NCBI RefSeq assembly: GCF_024585265.1
Contig: NZ_CP036533.1
Location: forward strand, 6,705,001 to 6,769,000
Length of the DNA: 64,000 nucleotides
Source: Bradyrhizobium sp. WBAH42
Lineage (GTDB): Bacteria; Pseudomonadota; Alphaproteobacteria; Rhizobiales; Xanthobacteraceae
Direction of reading: 5' to 3'
The translations under genes were made by a program, and so were the position numbers. The notes below the pieces were generated by a model. The model was given only the letters and a program-made list of their open reading frames with translations, was not told where the DNA came from and ran no database searches. Numbering within the stretch: position 1 is the stretch's first letter; each line of letters starts with the position of its first letter. Shown piece after piece: positions 27,676 to 38,908 of the stretch.

Positions 27676-28062
27676 TTTCGGCAGCTTGTCGGGATTGAAT
27701 GCCGGCATCTGCCCTGGTGGTTCAGGTGCGGGCGGCTGTTGTTCCGTGCGGATGAGCGTTCCGTGGAGGATCATGCCCGGCGCCTGAGGTGCCGTCGCGG
27801 TGTAGGTCGCGATCCTGCCAGGGCAGCTTCCTTCGATCGTCAGCGTCAGCTCGTCATCGTTGCCGAACACGGTGGCGCGACCGTCGGTATGACGCCTCGT
27901 CGACACGATAGCGGTGAAGCGATCTCCATCGACCTGGCAGGTGCCGTGATAGGTCATCAGGCTGTCACGGCCCCAGATCTGGCCGTCTGCGACATGGACG
28001 ATCCCGGTACCCTGGTCGATCGGCGTCTTGTACCAAGCCGCGTAGGTGCCGTCCTTCAACAT
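27655..28062 (-). CDS. GrlR-like small protein
   Basis: A 135-residue protein beginning MLKDGTYAAWYKTPIDQGTG. The N-terminal ~105 residues resemble the GrlR family: DGTY start, a TGIVHVADGQIWGRDS segment and alternating beta strands with TATAPQAPGMILHGTLI. GrlR proteins are small beta-barrel regulators, first known as repressors of a type III secretion locus, but rhizobial relatives are widespread and uncharacterised. A proline-rich C-terminal tail (PPAPEPPGQMPAFNPDKLP) is additional. GGGGAGGCTGCTCCC precedes the ATG at 28062. Its 3' end coincides with a 28-nt direct repeat. Confidence 0.72.
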   Translation of the reverse strand: MLKDGTYAAWYKTPIDQGTGIVHVADGQIWGRDSLMTYHGTCQVDGDRFTAIVSTRRHTDGRATVFGNDDELTLTIEGSCPGRIATYTATAPQAPGMILHGTLIRTEQQPPAPEPPGQMPAFNPDKLPKLPKRSR

Positions 28063-28123
28063 GGGAGCAGCCTCCCCTGGTATTCCCACGCCGACAATTG
28101 GCATCATTAGCGCCAACAAACGG

Positions 28124-28291
28124 TTAATGACCGGGCCCGTGCCAATCCGGTCTTTCCTTGCGCAGCTCGGCCTCGAGCTCCTCGATGATGCTGTGAAGCA
28201 GATGCACGGCAAGCGGGTCGGTCACCTCGCGCTCCAGATGCCGGTATCGCGCGATCAAAAATTCCTGCTCTCTCAACTGGTGCTCTGTCAT
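28124..28291 (-). CDS. Small helical protein of unknown function
   Basis: A 55-residue frame starting MTEHQLREQEFLIARYRHL, mostly amphipathic helix with heptad-like leucines (LLHSIIEELEAELRKE), so it may form a coiled coil. CGGAGGGCCC precedes the ATG at 28291. It lies 61 bases upstream of the GrlR-like gene on the same strand and may be co-transcribed with it. Confidence 0.58.
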   Translation of the reverse strand: MTEHQLREQEFLIARYRHLEREVTDPLAVHLLHSIIEELEAELRKERPDWHGPGH

Positions 28292-28598
28292 CGGACGGGC
28301 CCTCCGACACATCGACGCACAGACGATCAAGCAGTTTCGTTAAAGTTTTCAGATCATTTGCTATGGTTTCTGACCGGTTAAGAGGCCCGCGCCGCCGACC
28401 TTCGCCCGCGGGCCTGCAACGATCGCCCGCCGTCATCCAGCGTGCCTTTGAAACCGCGCGCTCGGCTGGAGCAGGATCAGGCAAAGCACAACCGTTTCGG
28501 GCAAGACCCGGTGCCTCGGCCCCGCATAGAACCCGCGCCAACCCGTACAAGTACGGGCCCCTGATCTCAGGCAGCAGGCGATCGGAAGGAGCCACGCA
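28292..28598. other. Divergent promoter region; no gene
   Basis: About 307 bases separate the minus-strand small helical gene from the plus-strand AraC regulator. Bases ~28325-28380 are AT-rich and suit a promoter for the minus-strand gene. Nothing else is recognised. Confidence 0.4.
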
Positions 28599-29558
28599 AT
28601 GACCGGGAGCACCGCATCCAGGCACAATCCCTCGCCCAATGGCCGGCCACCCGTCCCTGGCGCACACCCCGCCGATGTCGCGATTTCCGAGCGGCGCGCC
28701 GCCGGATCGGAGATGGCGCGGGTGCTCAGGACCGAACCGACCCGCATGGCCTTGGACGCCTCCGGCGCCGGCATCGCGCACTGGAATCACGACCCATTGC
28801 ACGACGTCGTCGAGCCCATGAGCCACCACGTGATCATGGCGTATAACGGCGTGATACAGCGCATGGAGCGCCGGACGGGAAAATCGGTTTCGATCGGGAC
28901 GTTTCGCCCCGGAGTCGTGATCATCATTCCGGAAGGATCGAGCTCCCGATGGGACATTCCGAAGCCGGTCGATGTCGTTCAACTCTACCTTCCGAATGCG
29001 ACACTGAAGCGCGTCGCCGGCGAAGCCGGTATCGCAGGGGCGACCGACCTGCTGGAGCGGACGGCGCACCCTGACCCCATCACATCGAGACTGCTGTTGA
29101 GCGCAGCGGATGCACTCGAAGGCAACGGGGTCCTGGATGCGCTGTTCCGGCATCAGGTGACGGATCTTCTCGCTACCCGCGTCCTGGCGGCGCACACAGG
29201 CACGCGGGCCACGTTCCAACCGGCCATGGGCGGGCTGGCGCCGAAGGTCCTGCTCCGCGCGATCGAACGGTTGCGCTCGGACGGCGATGCGGACGTCTCG
29301 CTCGATGCGCTGGCATCCGATGCCGGCCTCTCGCGCTTCCACTTCTGCCGCGCCTTCAAGGAGAGCACCGGGCTCTCGCCCCACGCCTGGCTGCGCCAAC
29401 ACCGGCTCGAGCAGGCCATGCACAAGCTGCGGGAGAGCGACGAGCCGATCGTCTCGATCGCTGCCGCGCTCGGCTATTCCTCGCAGACGGCGTTCGCGGC
29501 GGCGTTCAGGAAGCTGACCGGCGAGACGCCGAGCGATTGGCGCAGGCGCATGCGCTAG
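28599..29558 (+). CDS. AraC-family transcriptional regulator
   Basis: A 319-residue regulator with a variable N-terminal sensing region and a C-terminal AraC DNA-binding domain (~215-315). The two helix-turn-helix units are seen as SLDALASDAGLSRFHFCRAF and SIAAALGYSSQTAFAAAF, followed by the conserved TGETPSDWRR tail. GGAAGGAGCC precedes the ATG. It lies upstream of a decayed hydrolase, an oxidoreductase and an MBL hydrolase on the same strand, which it may control. Confidence 0.92.
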   Translation: MTGSTASRHNPSPNGRPPVPGAHPADVAISERRAAGSEMARVLRTEPTRMALDASGAGIAHWNHDPLHDVVEPMSHHVIMAYNGVIQRMERRTGKSVSIGTFRPGVVIIIPEGSSSRWDIPKPVDVVQLYLPNATLKRVAGEAGIAGATDLLERTAHPDPITSRLLLSAADALEGNGVLDALFRHQVTDLLATRVLAAHTGTRATFQPAMGGLAPKVLLRAIERLRSDGDADVSLDALASDAGLSRFHFCRAFKESTGLSPHAWLRQHRLEQAMHKLRESDEPIVSIAAALGYSSQTAFAAAFRKLTGETPSDWRRRMR

Positions 29559-29805
29559 CAGCAATCGCTCGATAGCGACAGCAATCGCGCTGGGGCAGCG
29601 GCACACCCGATCGGTTAGACCATCATCATGTCCAATCCCACGACGGAGACAGATGATGATCTGGAAAGATGTCGTCCAGCGGCTGGCAACCACTTCATCA
29701 CGCAAGGGTCTGGCGACCGCAATCGTGTACGGCCTTTCGCTGACTGTCCGCTTCACGTCAGCCGCCGGTGACGAGGCCGACATACAACGCGCTCATCCGG
29801 CGCTG

Positions 29806-29928
29806 TCTGTCGTGACCGGGGACGGGCCCCGCCTTCTCCATCAGGACTGGGGCCGCAAGCCGCCCTCCATCGTCTTTCGTCAGGGCTGGCCGCAGAGCTC
29901 GCAGTCGTCCGGCTGCCCCCTCCATTAA
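29806..29928 (+). pseudogene. Remnant of an alpha/beta hydrolase (chloroperoxidase-like) N-terminus
   Basis: The translation VVTGDGPRLLHQDWGRKPPS continues to IVFRQGWPQSS, which matches the DG..L.Y.DWG...PIVF.HGWP.S start of non-haem chloroperoxidase-type hydrolases. The frame then becomes unrelated (QSSGCPLH) and stops, without a nucleophile elbow. The frame can be traced back to an ATG at 29653, so a short hybrid protein could still be made. Otherwise bases 29559-30051 hold only the promoter and ribosome site of the next gene. Confidence 0.5.
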
Positions 29929-30051
29929 GCGCGCGCAAGTCCGCTTCAACCCTTGGCGCCGTTGCTGACCGCAACAGAGCCTGCCGCGAACCCGTAGCCG
30001 CGGCGGCAACGCGCCCTCGTATCCGGGAAGATCAACCAGAGGAGACCATCA

Positions 30052-31257
30052 ATGCGACTAGTCATCATCGGCGCCGGCTTCGCCGGCATGTATGCCGCTC
30101 TATCCGCTGCCCGCCTGCGTGACATCCAGGGAGTCTCGCCCGACGAACTCGAAATCGCGCTAGTCGCGCCCGAGCCGACGCTGGTCGTCCGCCCGCGGCT
30201 ATACGAACAACATCCCGAAACCTTGACGGCACCGCTACTCGATGTGCTCAAGGCGATCGACGTCACCTATGTTCAGGGCAGCGTCGACACGGTGGAAACC
30301 CAATCCCGCATGGTGAGGATCGCCACGGCGAAGGGCACCAAGAAGATGCTCTCTTACGATCGCCTCGTGGTCGCCACCGGCAGCCGGCTGTTCCGCCCGA
30401 ACATTCCGGGCCTCGCCTTGCACGGCTTCAGCGTCGATTCGCTCGACGATGCGATTGCGCTCGACAGGCACCTGCATGGCCTCGCCAAGCGGCCGGCCGT
30501 GAACGGACGCGACACGGTCGTCGTCGCCGGCGGCGGCTTCACCGGCATCGAGGCGGCCACCGAAATGCCGGCGCGGCTTCGTGCCGTCCTCGGACCGGAT
30601 GCAAAGACCCGCGTCATCATCGTCGAGCGCAACAGCGCGATTGCACCCGACATGGGCGAAGGTCCGCGGCCGGTCATCGAGAGCGCACTCCAGAAGCTCG
30701 GCGTGGAAACCCGCCTCGGCGCCGGGGTGGCCTCGCTCGATGCGTCTGGCGTGACCTTGTCCAACGGTGAGCACATCGAAACCGAGACCGTGATCTGGGC
30801 GGCGGGGATTCGTGCGGCCCCTTTGACGAGGCAGATTCCCGCCGAGCGCGACAATTTCGGCCGGTTGCTGGTCGACCCCTGTTTGCGGGTGCCAGGCGTC
30901 GAGGGCGTCTTCGCAACCGGCGATGCGGCCCGTGCCGCCTGCGACGACGAGGGCAATTACGCGCTGATGTCGTGCCAGCACGCCACGCGGATGGGCGCCT
31001 TTGCCGGCAACAATGCCGCCGCCGAACTGCTCGGCGTTCCGACCAGGCCGTACCACCAGAGGGCCTACGTCACCTGTCTCGATCTCGGCGAAGCCGGCGC
31101 ACTGTTCACGCGCGGCTGGGAGCGCAAGGTCGAGATGGTCGGCGACGTCGCCAAGAAGACCAAGCAAGAGATCAACACCGTCTGGATCTATCCGCCGAAG
31201 GCCGAACGCGCCGCCGCGCTCGCATCGGCCGATCCGGAACGCGTGACCAGCCTCTAA
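30052..31257 (+). CDS. NAD(P)/FAD-dependent oxidoreductase (NDH-2-like)
   Basis: A 401-residue two-dinucleotide-binding-domain flavoprotein. The FAD site is VIIGAGFAGMYAALSAARL at the N-terminus, the NADH site is VVAGGGFTGIEAATE (~155-170), and the second FAD motif is EGVFATGDAARA (~284-295). These suit a type II NADH dehydrogenase-like enzyme that passes electrons to quinone or a small acceptor. No membrane anchor is obvious at the C-terminus, so a soluble reductase is also possible. GAGGAGACCATCA precedes the ATG. An MBL-fold hydrolase gene follows 83 bases downstream. Confidence 0.9.
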   Translation: MRLVIIGAGFAGMYAALSAARLRDIQGVSPDELEIALVAPEPTLVVRPRLYEQHPETLTAPLLDVLKAIDVTYVQGSVDTVETQSRMVRIATAKGTKKMLSYDRLVVATGSRLFRPNIPGLALHGFSVDSLDDAIALDRHLHGLAKRPAVNGRDTVVVAGGGFTGIEAATEMPARLRAVLGPDAKTRVIIVERNSAIAPDMGEGPRPVIESALQKLGVETRLGAGVASLDASGVTLSNGEHIETETVIWAAGIRAAPLTRQIPAERDNFGRLLVDPCLRVPGVEGVFATGDAARAACDDEGNYALMSCQHATRMGAFAGNNAAAELLGVPTRPYHQRAYVTCLDLGEAGALFTRGWERKVEMVGDVAKKTKQEINTVWIYPPKAERAAALASADPERVTSL

Positions 31258-31340
31258 CGCACGACGCCATGACGGCCGCGCTCCCTGGCTGCGCGGCCTG
31301 ATCAACAAGATCAGCCAGCAGCATGAAACAGGAGAACAAC

Positions 31341-32252
31341 ATGAACCTCCACAACACCTCATACGCCGCGAAACCCGAAGAGCTCGTGCCGTCGCGCTAC
31401 GCGCTCAAGATCGGTGAGATCGACGTGCTCGTGGTCAGCGACGGCGTTCTGCCGCTGCCGACCACCATGTTGGCGCACAACGCCGCCCCGGCCGAGCGTG
31501 CGGCCTGGCTGCGTGACATGTTCCTGCCGCCTGATGCTTTCGACTGGGCACTGAATGCGGTCATGGTGCGAAGCCGCGGCAAGACCATTCTCATTGACGC
31601 CGGCCTCGGCTCCGACCCGAACTTGCACTTGCCGCGGGCCGGGCAGTTGATCAAGCGACTGGAGGCGGCCGGCATCGATCTTTCCTCCGTGACCGATCTG
31701 GTGCTCACCCACATGCACATGGACCACATCGGCGGGTTGCTCGTCGACGGTGTGAAGCAGCGGCTGCGCCCCGACCTGCGGATCCACGTCGCGGCGGCGG
31801 AGGTCAAGTTCTGGGAAGCACCTGATTTCTCTCACACCAACATGCCTCAGGGCTTCCCCGATGCGCTGCGGGCGACCGCCAAGCAGTTCGTGAAAGCCTA
31901 TGGCAGTCAGCTCAGGCCGTTCGATGAGGCGCACGAGGTTGCGCCGGGCGTCGTCGCACGGCGCACCGGCGGTCACACTCCCGGGCACAGCGTGGTTCGC
32001 ATCGCGTCCGGCGGCGAGGCGCTGACGTTTGCCGGCGACGCCGTGTTCGCCGTCGGGTTCGACCAGCCCGACTGGCACAACGGTTTCGAACACGATCCCG
32101 AGGAGGCGGCGCGCGTGCGTACCCGTCTTCTGCAGGAGCTTGCCAAGACTGGCGAGATGCTGGTGGCCACGCACCTGCCGTTCCCGTCGGTCGGACGGGT
32201 CGCGGTGGATGGCGGCGCCTTCCGCTGGGTGCCGGTGTTCTGGGACTACTGA
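31341..32252 (+). CDS. MBL-fold metallohydrolase
   Basis: A 303-residue metallo-beta-lactamase-fold protein. LTHMHMDHIGG is the HxHxDH zinc motif; further ligands are in GGHTPGHS and FAGDAVF, and the final His in VATHLPFPSVG. The long insert before the zinc motif and the 'MVRSRGKTILIDAGLG' segment resemble lactonase-like members. The substrate is unknown. AGGAGAACAAC precedes the ATG at 31341. Likely co-transcribed with the upstream oxidoreductase. Confidence 0.9.
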   Translation: MNLHNTSYAAKPEELVPSRYALKIGEIDVLVVSDGVLPLPTTMLAHNAAPAERAAWLRDMFLPPDAFDWALNAVMVRSRGKTILIDAGLGSDPNLHLPRAGQLIKRLEAAGIDLSSVTDLVLTHMHMDHIGGLLVDGVKQRLRPDLRIHVAAAEVKFWEAPDFSHTNMPQGFPDALRATAKQFVKAYGSQLRPFDEAHEVAPGVVARRTGGHTPGHSVVRIASGGEALTFAGDAVFAVGFDQPDWHNGFEHDPEEAARVRTRLLQELAKTGEMLVATHLPFPSVGRVAVDGGAFRWVPVFWDY

Positions 32253-32680
32253 GCCGAGTGGACGCTGCGCTTCCTTCTCCTCCTTTGGGAGGAGGAGGCG
32301 TCAGCGCCTGCTGCAACTCAGAACGAATGCCCTTGGCCGTGCCGGGCTGACCGAGCGCGGACCTACTTGATAACGCAGTCTGATTTTGCATGTGGTGAGC
32401 CATTGGCGAGCGCATGCCGCCTCATCTCGTGAGGCACGACATCACCTCAGCGCCGAGGTTGGCGTCCGGACCGTTGCTTCCAATTGCGCGCCCCGCGGGC
32501 TTCTGCTAGCTTGAGGTACGCGCCTCATTTCACCTCGCCGGCCGGGTCGGTGACCCGCCTCTGCCGCAACGATGCGGGTGGCGGCCGATTGCCGCGCCGC
32601 CGGGGGTGAGGCATGCGCCCAATCTGGGCTCAAGCAGAGTTGGCCATCAAAAAGGGCCGACCGCCTTAGGGGAGGATGAT
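32253..32680. other. Intergenic region before the sugar ABC operon; no intact gene
   Basis: A GGAGGAGG/CCTCCTCC hairpin lies just after the MBL gene (32271-32300), without a T-run. Bases 32325-32363 read on the minus strand as GPRSVSPARPRAF, resembling the C-terminus of the TonB receptor at 36274 (DPRSLSPARPRAF). The rest should hold the promoter of the ABC operon; no clear -35/-10 pair stands out. Confidence 0.45.
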
Positions 32681-33634
32681 ATGCAGCGTCTCTTGGTTGC
32701 AGGTGCGTCTATTGCCTTCGCGATTGCAGCGGGGTTCGGCTCGGCCGATGCGGCGGACAAGAAGGTTCTGGCCTTCGTCGTCAATGGCGCATCCGACTTC
32801 TGGAAGATCGCCGAGGCCGGGATGAAGAAGGCGCAGGGCGAGTTGCCCAACTACGAGCTCCAGTTCAAATATCCGGAACAGGCTGCGGCCGCCGTGCAGC
32901 AGCGCGTGATGGACGACCTCGTCGCCGCCGGTGCCGCCGGCATCATGGTCAGCGCGGTCGATCCGAAGAACCAGACCGAGCACCTCAACAAGGTTGCGTC
33001 CCAGACGGTGCTGTTCACCACCGACAGCGACGCGCCGCAATCCAAGCGCGTGGCCTATATCGGCTCTTCCAACACCGACCTCGGCAAGGAGGCAGGAAAG
33101 CTGATGGTCAAGGCGCTGCCGAACGGCGGCAAATGCGTCGGCTTCGTCGGCCTGCCCGGCGCCGACAATGCGCGCGAGCGCATCGAAGGCGTGAAGGAGA
33201 CGATCAAGGGCTCGAAGGTCGAGCTCGTCGACGTTCGCGGCGACGAGATCGACCAGACGCGCGCCAAGCGCAATGTCGAGGACATCCTCGCGGCCATGCC
33301 CGATGTGAGCTGCCTCGTCGGCTTCTACTCCTACAATACGCCGCGGATCTACGAGGTGCTCAAGGAGGCCGGCAAGCTCGACAAGATCAAGATCATCGGC
33401 TTTGACGAGGATCCGATCACGCTCGGCGGCGTCAAGGAAGGCAGCATCGTCGGCACGGTGGTGCAGCAGCCGTTCGAGTGGGGCTATCAGGGCATGAAGC
33501 TGATGGCGAACTACATCGGCGGCAACAAGTCCGGCATTCCGGCCAACGGCATCATCATCGTGCCCGGCAAGGTCATCGAAAAGGCGAATGTCGACGAGTT
33601 CATGGCCTCGATGAAGCAGATGCTGAAGAAATAG
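32681..33634 (+). CDS. Sugar ABC transporter substrate-binding protein
   Basis: A 317-residue periplasmic receptor of the ribose/galactose (RbsB-like) type: Sec signal (IAFAIAAGFGSADA), then KKVLAFVVNGASDFWKIAEA and two Rossmann-like lobes with CVGFVGLPGADNARERIEG and KIIGFDEDPITLGG. It likely binds a monosaccharide or polyol. A strong GGGGAGGATGAT ribosome site precedes the ATG at 32681, within a longer spurious frame. First gene of a three-gene importer operon. Confidence 0.93.
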   Translation: MQRLLVAGASIAFAIAAGFGSADAADKKVLAFVVNGASDFWKIAEAGMKKAQGELPNYELQFKYPEQAAAAVQQRVMDDLVAAGAAGIMVSAVDPKNQTEHLNKVASQTVLFTTDSDAPQSKRVAYIGSSNTDLGKEAGKLMVKALPNGGKCVGFVGLPGADNARERIEGVKETIKGSKVELVDVRGDEIDQTRAKRNVEDILAAMPDVSCLVGFYSYNTPRIYEVLKEAGKLDKIKIIGFDEDPITLGGVKEGSIVGTVVQQPFEWGYQGMKLMANYIGGNKSGIPANGIIIVPGKVIEKANVDEFMASMKQMLKK

Positions 33635-33667
33635 GAGATATCCGCGCTGCCCGCCGCGCAGCCTACC

Positions 33668-35181
<1,514 letters not shown>

Positions 35182-35185
<4 letters not shown>

Positions 35186-36207
35186 GCAAGAAAGACCTGA
35201 GCCTTCTCGTTCTGATTCTGGTGGTCGGGACCGTCGTCGCCCTGATCAATCCGAGATTCCTGTTCGTGGGCAATCTCTCCAACACCGCCAACCAGATCGG
35301 GCTGTTCGGCATCTTCTCCATCGCGGAAGCCTTCATCATCATCATCGGCGGGATCGAGCTGTCGGTCGGTTCGGTGATCGCACTGCTGGGCGTCCTGTTC
35401 ATCGACCTCATCGTCAACCACGACGTCAACTGGGTGGTAGCCCTCGCGATGATCGTCGCGGCCGGGCTCGTGATCGGCCTCGTCCATGGCACGCTGGCGA
35501 CCCGGATGCGGATCCAGCCTTTCGTGGTAACCCTGTGCGGCCTCCTGATCTATCGCGGCGCGGCGCGCTATTACACCGAGGACGCGACGGCGGGCTTCGG
35601 CTTCGGCGCGAGCTTTCCGATGCTGGAATGGCTCGCCGCGGGCCGCACCAACGTGCTCGGATTCCCGCTGCCGCACAGCGTGGTGGCGCTCGCCGTGGTG
35701 GCGGTGATCGCCTGGGTGGTGCTTCACCGCTCGGTGTTCGGCCGCTATCTCTTTGCCGTCGGCAAGAACGAGGAAGCGGCACGCTATTCCGGCATTCGCA
35801 CCAGCCGCGTGATCGTCTCGGCCTATGTCATCTGTGGCGGGCTGACAGCGTTTTCGGCAATCCTGATCGCGATGTATACCCGTTCGATTTCCCCCGCCGT
35901 GCACGGCTCGTTCTACGAGCTCTACGCCATCGCCGCCGCCGTGCTCGGCGGCTGCTCCTTGCGCGGCGGCGAAGGCTCGATCATCGGTGTCGTGCTCGGC
36001 ACCGTGCTGCTCCAGGTGCTGCAGAATCTGGTCAACCTGCTGGGCATTCCGAGCTCGCTCAATTTCGCGGTGATGGGAACGGTCATCCTGATCGGCGTGC
36101 TCGGAGATCAGTATCTCGTGCACCGACGCCAACGCGTGGGAGTGGCCAAAGGCCGGGAGCAGGCGAGCGTCGCTGCGGCGCCGCTCGAGCGAGTGAAGGT
36201 GGAGTGA
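35182..36207 (+). CDS. Sugar ABC transporter permease (RbsC-like)
   Basis: A 341-residue integral membrane protein with about ten hydrophobic segments. The CUT2 permease signatures are IIGGIELSVGSVIAL near residue 50 and LGGCSLRGGEGSIIGVVLG near residue 255. Start is TTG at 35182, overlapping the ATPase stop as TTGA, which implies translational coupling. It forms the membrane channel of the ribose-type importer. Confidence 0.93.
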
Positions 36208-36273
36208 AGGCGAGGGTTTCGCGGGCCTGTCGTCGACATAGACGGCCATCCAAGAGAGGACGCTCCAAAATAT

Positions 36274-38745
36274 CTAGAACGTCACCCGCATCCCCGCGTA
36301 GAACGCGCGCGGCCGTGCCGGGCTGAGCGAGCGCGGGTCGGTGAAGGCATTGCCGCCGTTGGTGAAGTTGGGCAAGGCCCCGGTATCGAAGAATTGTCCG
36401 TAGGTCGCGTAGCGCTTGTCGAAGATGTTGTCGACACGGCCATAGAGCTGGATGTTCTTCGTCACCTGGTAGGAGGTGTTGAGATTGAACACCGTGTAGG
36501 ACGGCAGCTTCGCGAACTGGTTCGACTCGTCGCCGACGAGATATTGGCTGGAGACGAACAGCGCGTTGCCGCCGACCTTCCAGACGTCGGTCACGGCGTA
36601 GTCGACGCCAACCTTGACGCGGTGGCGCGGGATCGCGGGGATCTGGTTGCCGGGCCTGACCTGGACGGTGTCGGTGGCAGGGTCTCTGAACGGGCTCTCC
36701 GAGCCGAGCTCGAGCGGATCAAGGAAGCGCGCATCGACGAACGCATAGCTCGCCTGGACCTGCAGCGTGGGCGACTTGATGCTGACTTCGGCTTCGAACC
36801 CCTGCCGCCGGGTGCGGCCGACATTGGAGAAATAGCCGAAGCCGGTCCGCCCGACGACAGGCACCGCTACGATGTCGTCATAATTGGTGGCACGGAAGCC
36901 GCCGACCTTCCATCCGAGCGTGCCGATGTTCAGCTCCTTGGTGCCGCGAAAACCGGCTTCCACGGTCTTGGAGACGACCTGCTTCAACGGCGGATCCGCG
37001 ACCAGAAACGCCGCGAGCAGGCAGGGCCTGGCGGGATCGGCGCAGCCGAGCTCGAGCGGCGTCGGCACGCGGTTGGCCTCGGAATAGCCGGCATAGGCAG
37101 TCAGCTCGGGCGTGATCTTGTAGGTGCCGCCGATGATCGGGTTGAAGCGGGTGTAGGTGTGATCGCCGTTGAGCGCGGTGCCGAGCTGGTCCTCCAGCGA
37201 GATCCGCGCCACGTTGAAGCGACCGCCGCCCGTGATGGCGAAAGCATCCGTGACGTTGAACGTGTCCATCGCATAGAGGCCGTTGTACTGGTTGACGGTC
37301 CGCAGCGAGACGGGGCCGGCGACCGGGTTTGCCGTGGGAGTCGGGCCCAGGAAGACGCCGCTGCCGCTGACGACGTAGTTCTCTCCGATCGAGCCGATCT
37401 CGGCGGTGGCGTTGTAGCGCGTGACACTGGCATCGTAGGTGGCGCCGATCACGAAGCGGTTGTCGTGCCCGAACAGCTGATCGGTGTTGGTCGCCTGCCC
37501 CGACACGCCGAGGGTGGTCGAACGGATCGAGCCCCGGTCGATCTCGCCGAGGATGGTTCCCGGCGCGAAGGGATTGGCGAGTTGCGCGCCACCCGCGCCG
37601 TTCGCCGCGGTGGTGTCATCGCCGAAGCACAGCAGCGCCGGATCCGCACCGCACTCCTGCACGTCGGTCGGGTTGCCGTCGACCACCTTCTGCTCGTACC
37701 TGCGCACGTGAGCGGTGCCTTCGAACGTCCAGGTCGGCGTCGCCTCGACCTTGCCGGTCAGGTTGAGATAGCCGACGCGATTGGAGGTGGTCTGCGGGGT
37801 GGTGTAGGTCGCACCCCAATATTTGTCGAGCAGCTCGGCCGGAACGGTGGCGCTGGCCCCGAAATCGTTCTTGGCGACGCCCATGTTGGCGTGGAATTCG
37901 CTGTCGCCGGCCTTGTAACCGACATCGCCGTAGAAGCGCCGCACCGTCGATTGGGAAAAATTGCGGAAGCCGTTGTCGCGCAGTCCTTCGAGCGCGGCAT
38001 AGACGGCGTAGTTCTGATCGACCTGCTTGCCCCATTGCGCCGAGCCCTGGACGCGGCCGAACGAGCCGCCCATGAGATCGAGCTCGGCGCCCTGATAGGT
38101 GAAGCCGTCCTTCATTTGCAGGTTGATCGCGCCACCGAGCGCATTGAGGCCGAAGGCCGGGTTGTTGGTCACCAGCGTCACCGACCTGATCGCGGCGGTG
38201 GGGATCAGGTCCCAGTTGACGGCATCCGAGAATGCCTCGTTGATACGGACGCCGTTCTGATACACCGCAAGGCCCTGCGGCGTGCCGGTCACGGGCGACG
38301 CGACAAAGCCGCGGAATTCGACATCCGGCTGGAACGGATTGCCGGTGACTTCGCTGATGTTGACGCCGGCGATGTTGTCGCGCAGCGCGTCCGTGACGTT
38401 CAGCGAACCCGTGCGCCTGATCTGGTTGGCATCGACGGCATTGATCGCCGACGGGACCTTGTCGACGTCGAGACCGCGGCCGATGCCCGGCGAGGTCGGA
38501 TAGACGTAGATGCGTGTCCTCGGCGCGGCGGATGCCGGCGCCCCCACGCGCGCAACCGGTCGCGACGGCGCCGCGCGCCGCGTTGCAGGAGGTGGCGCGG
38601 AGACCTCGACCGGCGGCAGGTTCTGGACGTTGGTCTCCTCGTCCGGCGCGGCCCCGGCGGGGCTCGCAAACACCAAGCCCGACGCCAGCCCGGTCGACAC
38701 CGAGGCCATCAACAAAGCACGCTTGAACGAATCAACCTTGCCCAT
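36274..38745 (-). CDS. TonB-dependent outer-membrane receptor
   Basis: An 823-residue receptor: Sec signal (residues ~1-30), a proline-rich linker, a plug domain (VPSAINAVDANQIRRTGSLN, ~95-220) and a 22-strand barrel ending in MRVTF with the terminal phenylalanine required for outer-membrane insertion. Cysteine pairs (ECGADPALLC and LGCADPARPC) may form loop disulfides. It imports a metal chelate. Its position beside a two-component system and a lanthanide alcohol-oxidation locus makes a lanthanophore a candidate, comparable to LutH of Methylorubrum, but iron or other ligands remain possible. An ATG at 38820 would lengthen the leader. Confidence 0.9.
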   Translation of the reverse strand: MGKVDSFKRALLMASVSTGLASGLVFASPAGAAPDEETNVQNLPPVEVSAPPPATRRAAPSRPVARVGAPASAAPRTRIYVYPTSPGIGRGLDVDKVPSAINAVDANQIRRTGSLNVTDALRDNIAGVNISEVTGNPFQPDVEFRGFVASPVTGTPQGLAVYQNGVRINEAFSDAVNWDLIPTAAIRSVTLVTNNPAFGLNALGGAINLQMKDGFTYQGAELDLMGGSFGRVQGSAQWGKQVDQNYAVYAALEGLRDNGFRNFSQSTVRRFYGDVGYKAGDSEFHANMGVAKNDFGASATVPAELLDKYWGATYTTPQTTSNRVGYLNLTGKVEATPTWTFEGTAHVRRYEQKVVDGNPTDVQECGADPALLCFGDDTTAANGAGGAQLANPFAPGTILGEIDRGSIRSTTLGVSGQATNTDQLFGHDNRFVIGATYDASVTRYNATAEIGSIGENYVVSGSGVFLGPTPTANPVAGPVSLRTVNQYNGLYAMDTFNVTDAFAITGGGRFNVARISLEDQLGTALNGDHTYTRFNPIIGGTYKITPELTAYAGYSEANRVPTPLELGCADPARPCLLAAFLVADPPLKQVVSKTVEAGFRGTKELNIGTLGWKVGGFRATNYDDIVAVPVVGRTGFGYFSNVGRTRRQGFEAEVSIKSPTLQVQASYAFVDARFLDPLELGSESPFRDPATDTVQVRPGNQIPAIPRHRVKVGVDYAVTDVWKVGGNALFVSSQYLVGDESNQFAKLPSYTVFNLNTSYQVTKNIQLYGRVDNIFDKRYATYGQFFDTGALPNFTNGGNAFTDPRSLSPARPRAFYAGMRVTF

Positions 38746-38908
38746 CCCCGCCTTCCCATCCGCGACCACCGGCTGTTTTGATTTCCGCCGATTGGTCGAG
38801 GCGAGTTTATTCGGCCGCATTGGGGACGCCAGCCACAAAAGGTCGGGTCCAATCCGCACCCGTTTTCCCGACCAAATCGGGAATTTTTCCCGATCGCTTC
38901 GGGTGCGA

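Noticed and set aside
36394..38781. 795-residue plus-strand frame opposite the TonB receptor
   Set aside because: Antisense shadow; the minus strand has a complete receptor.
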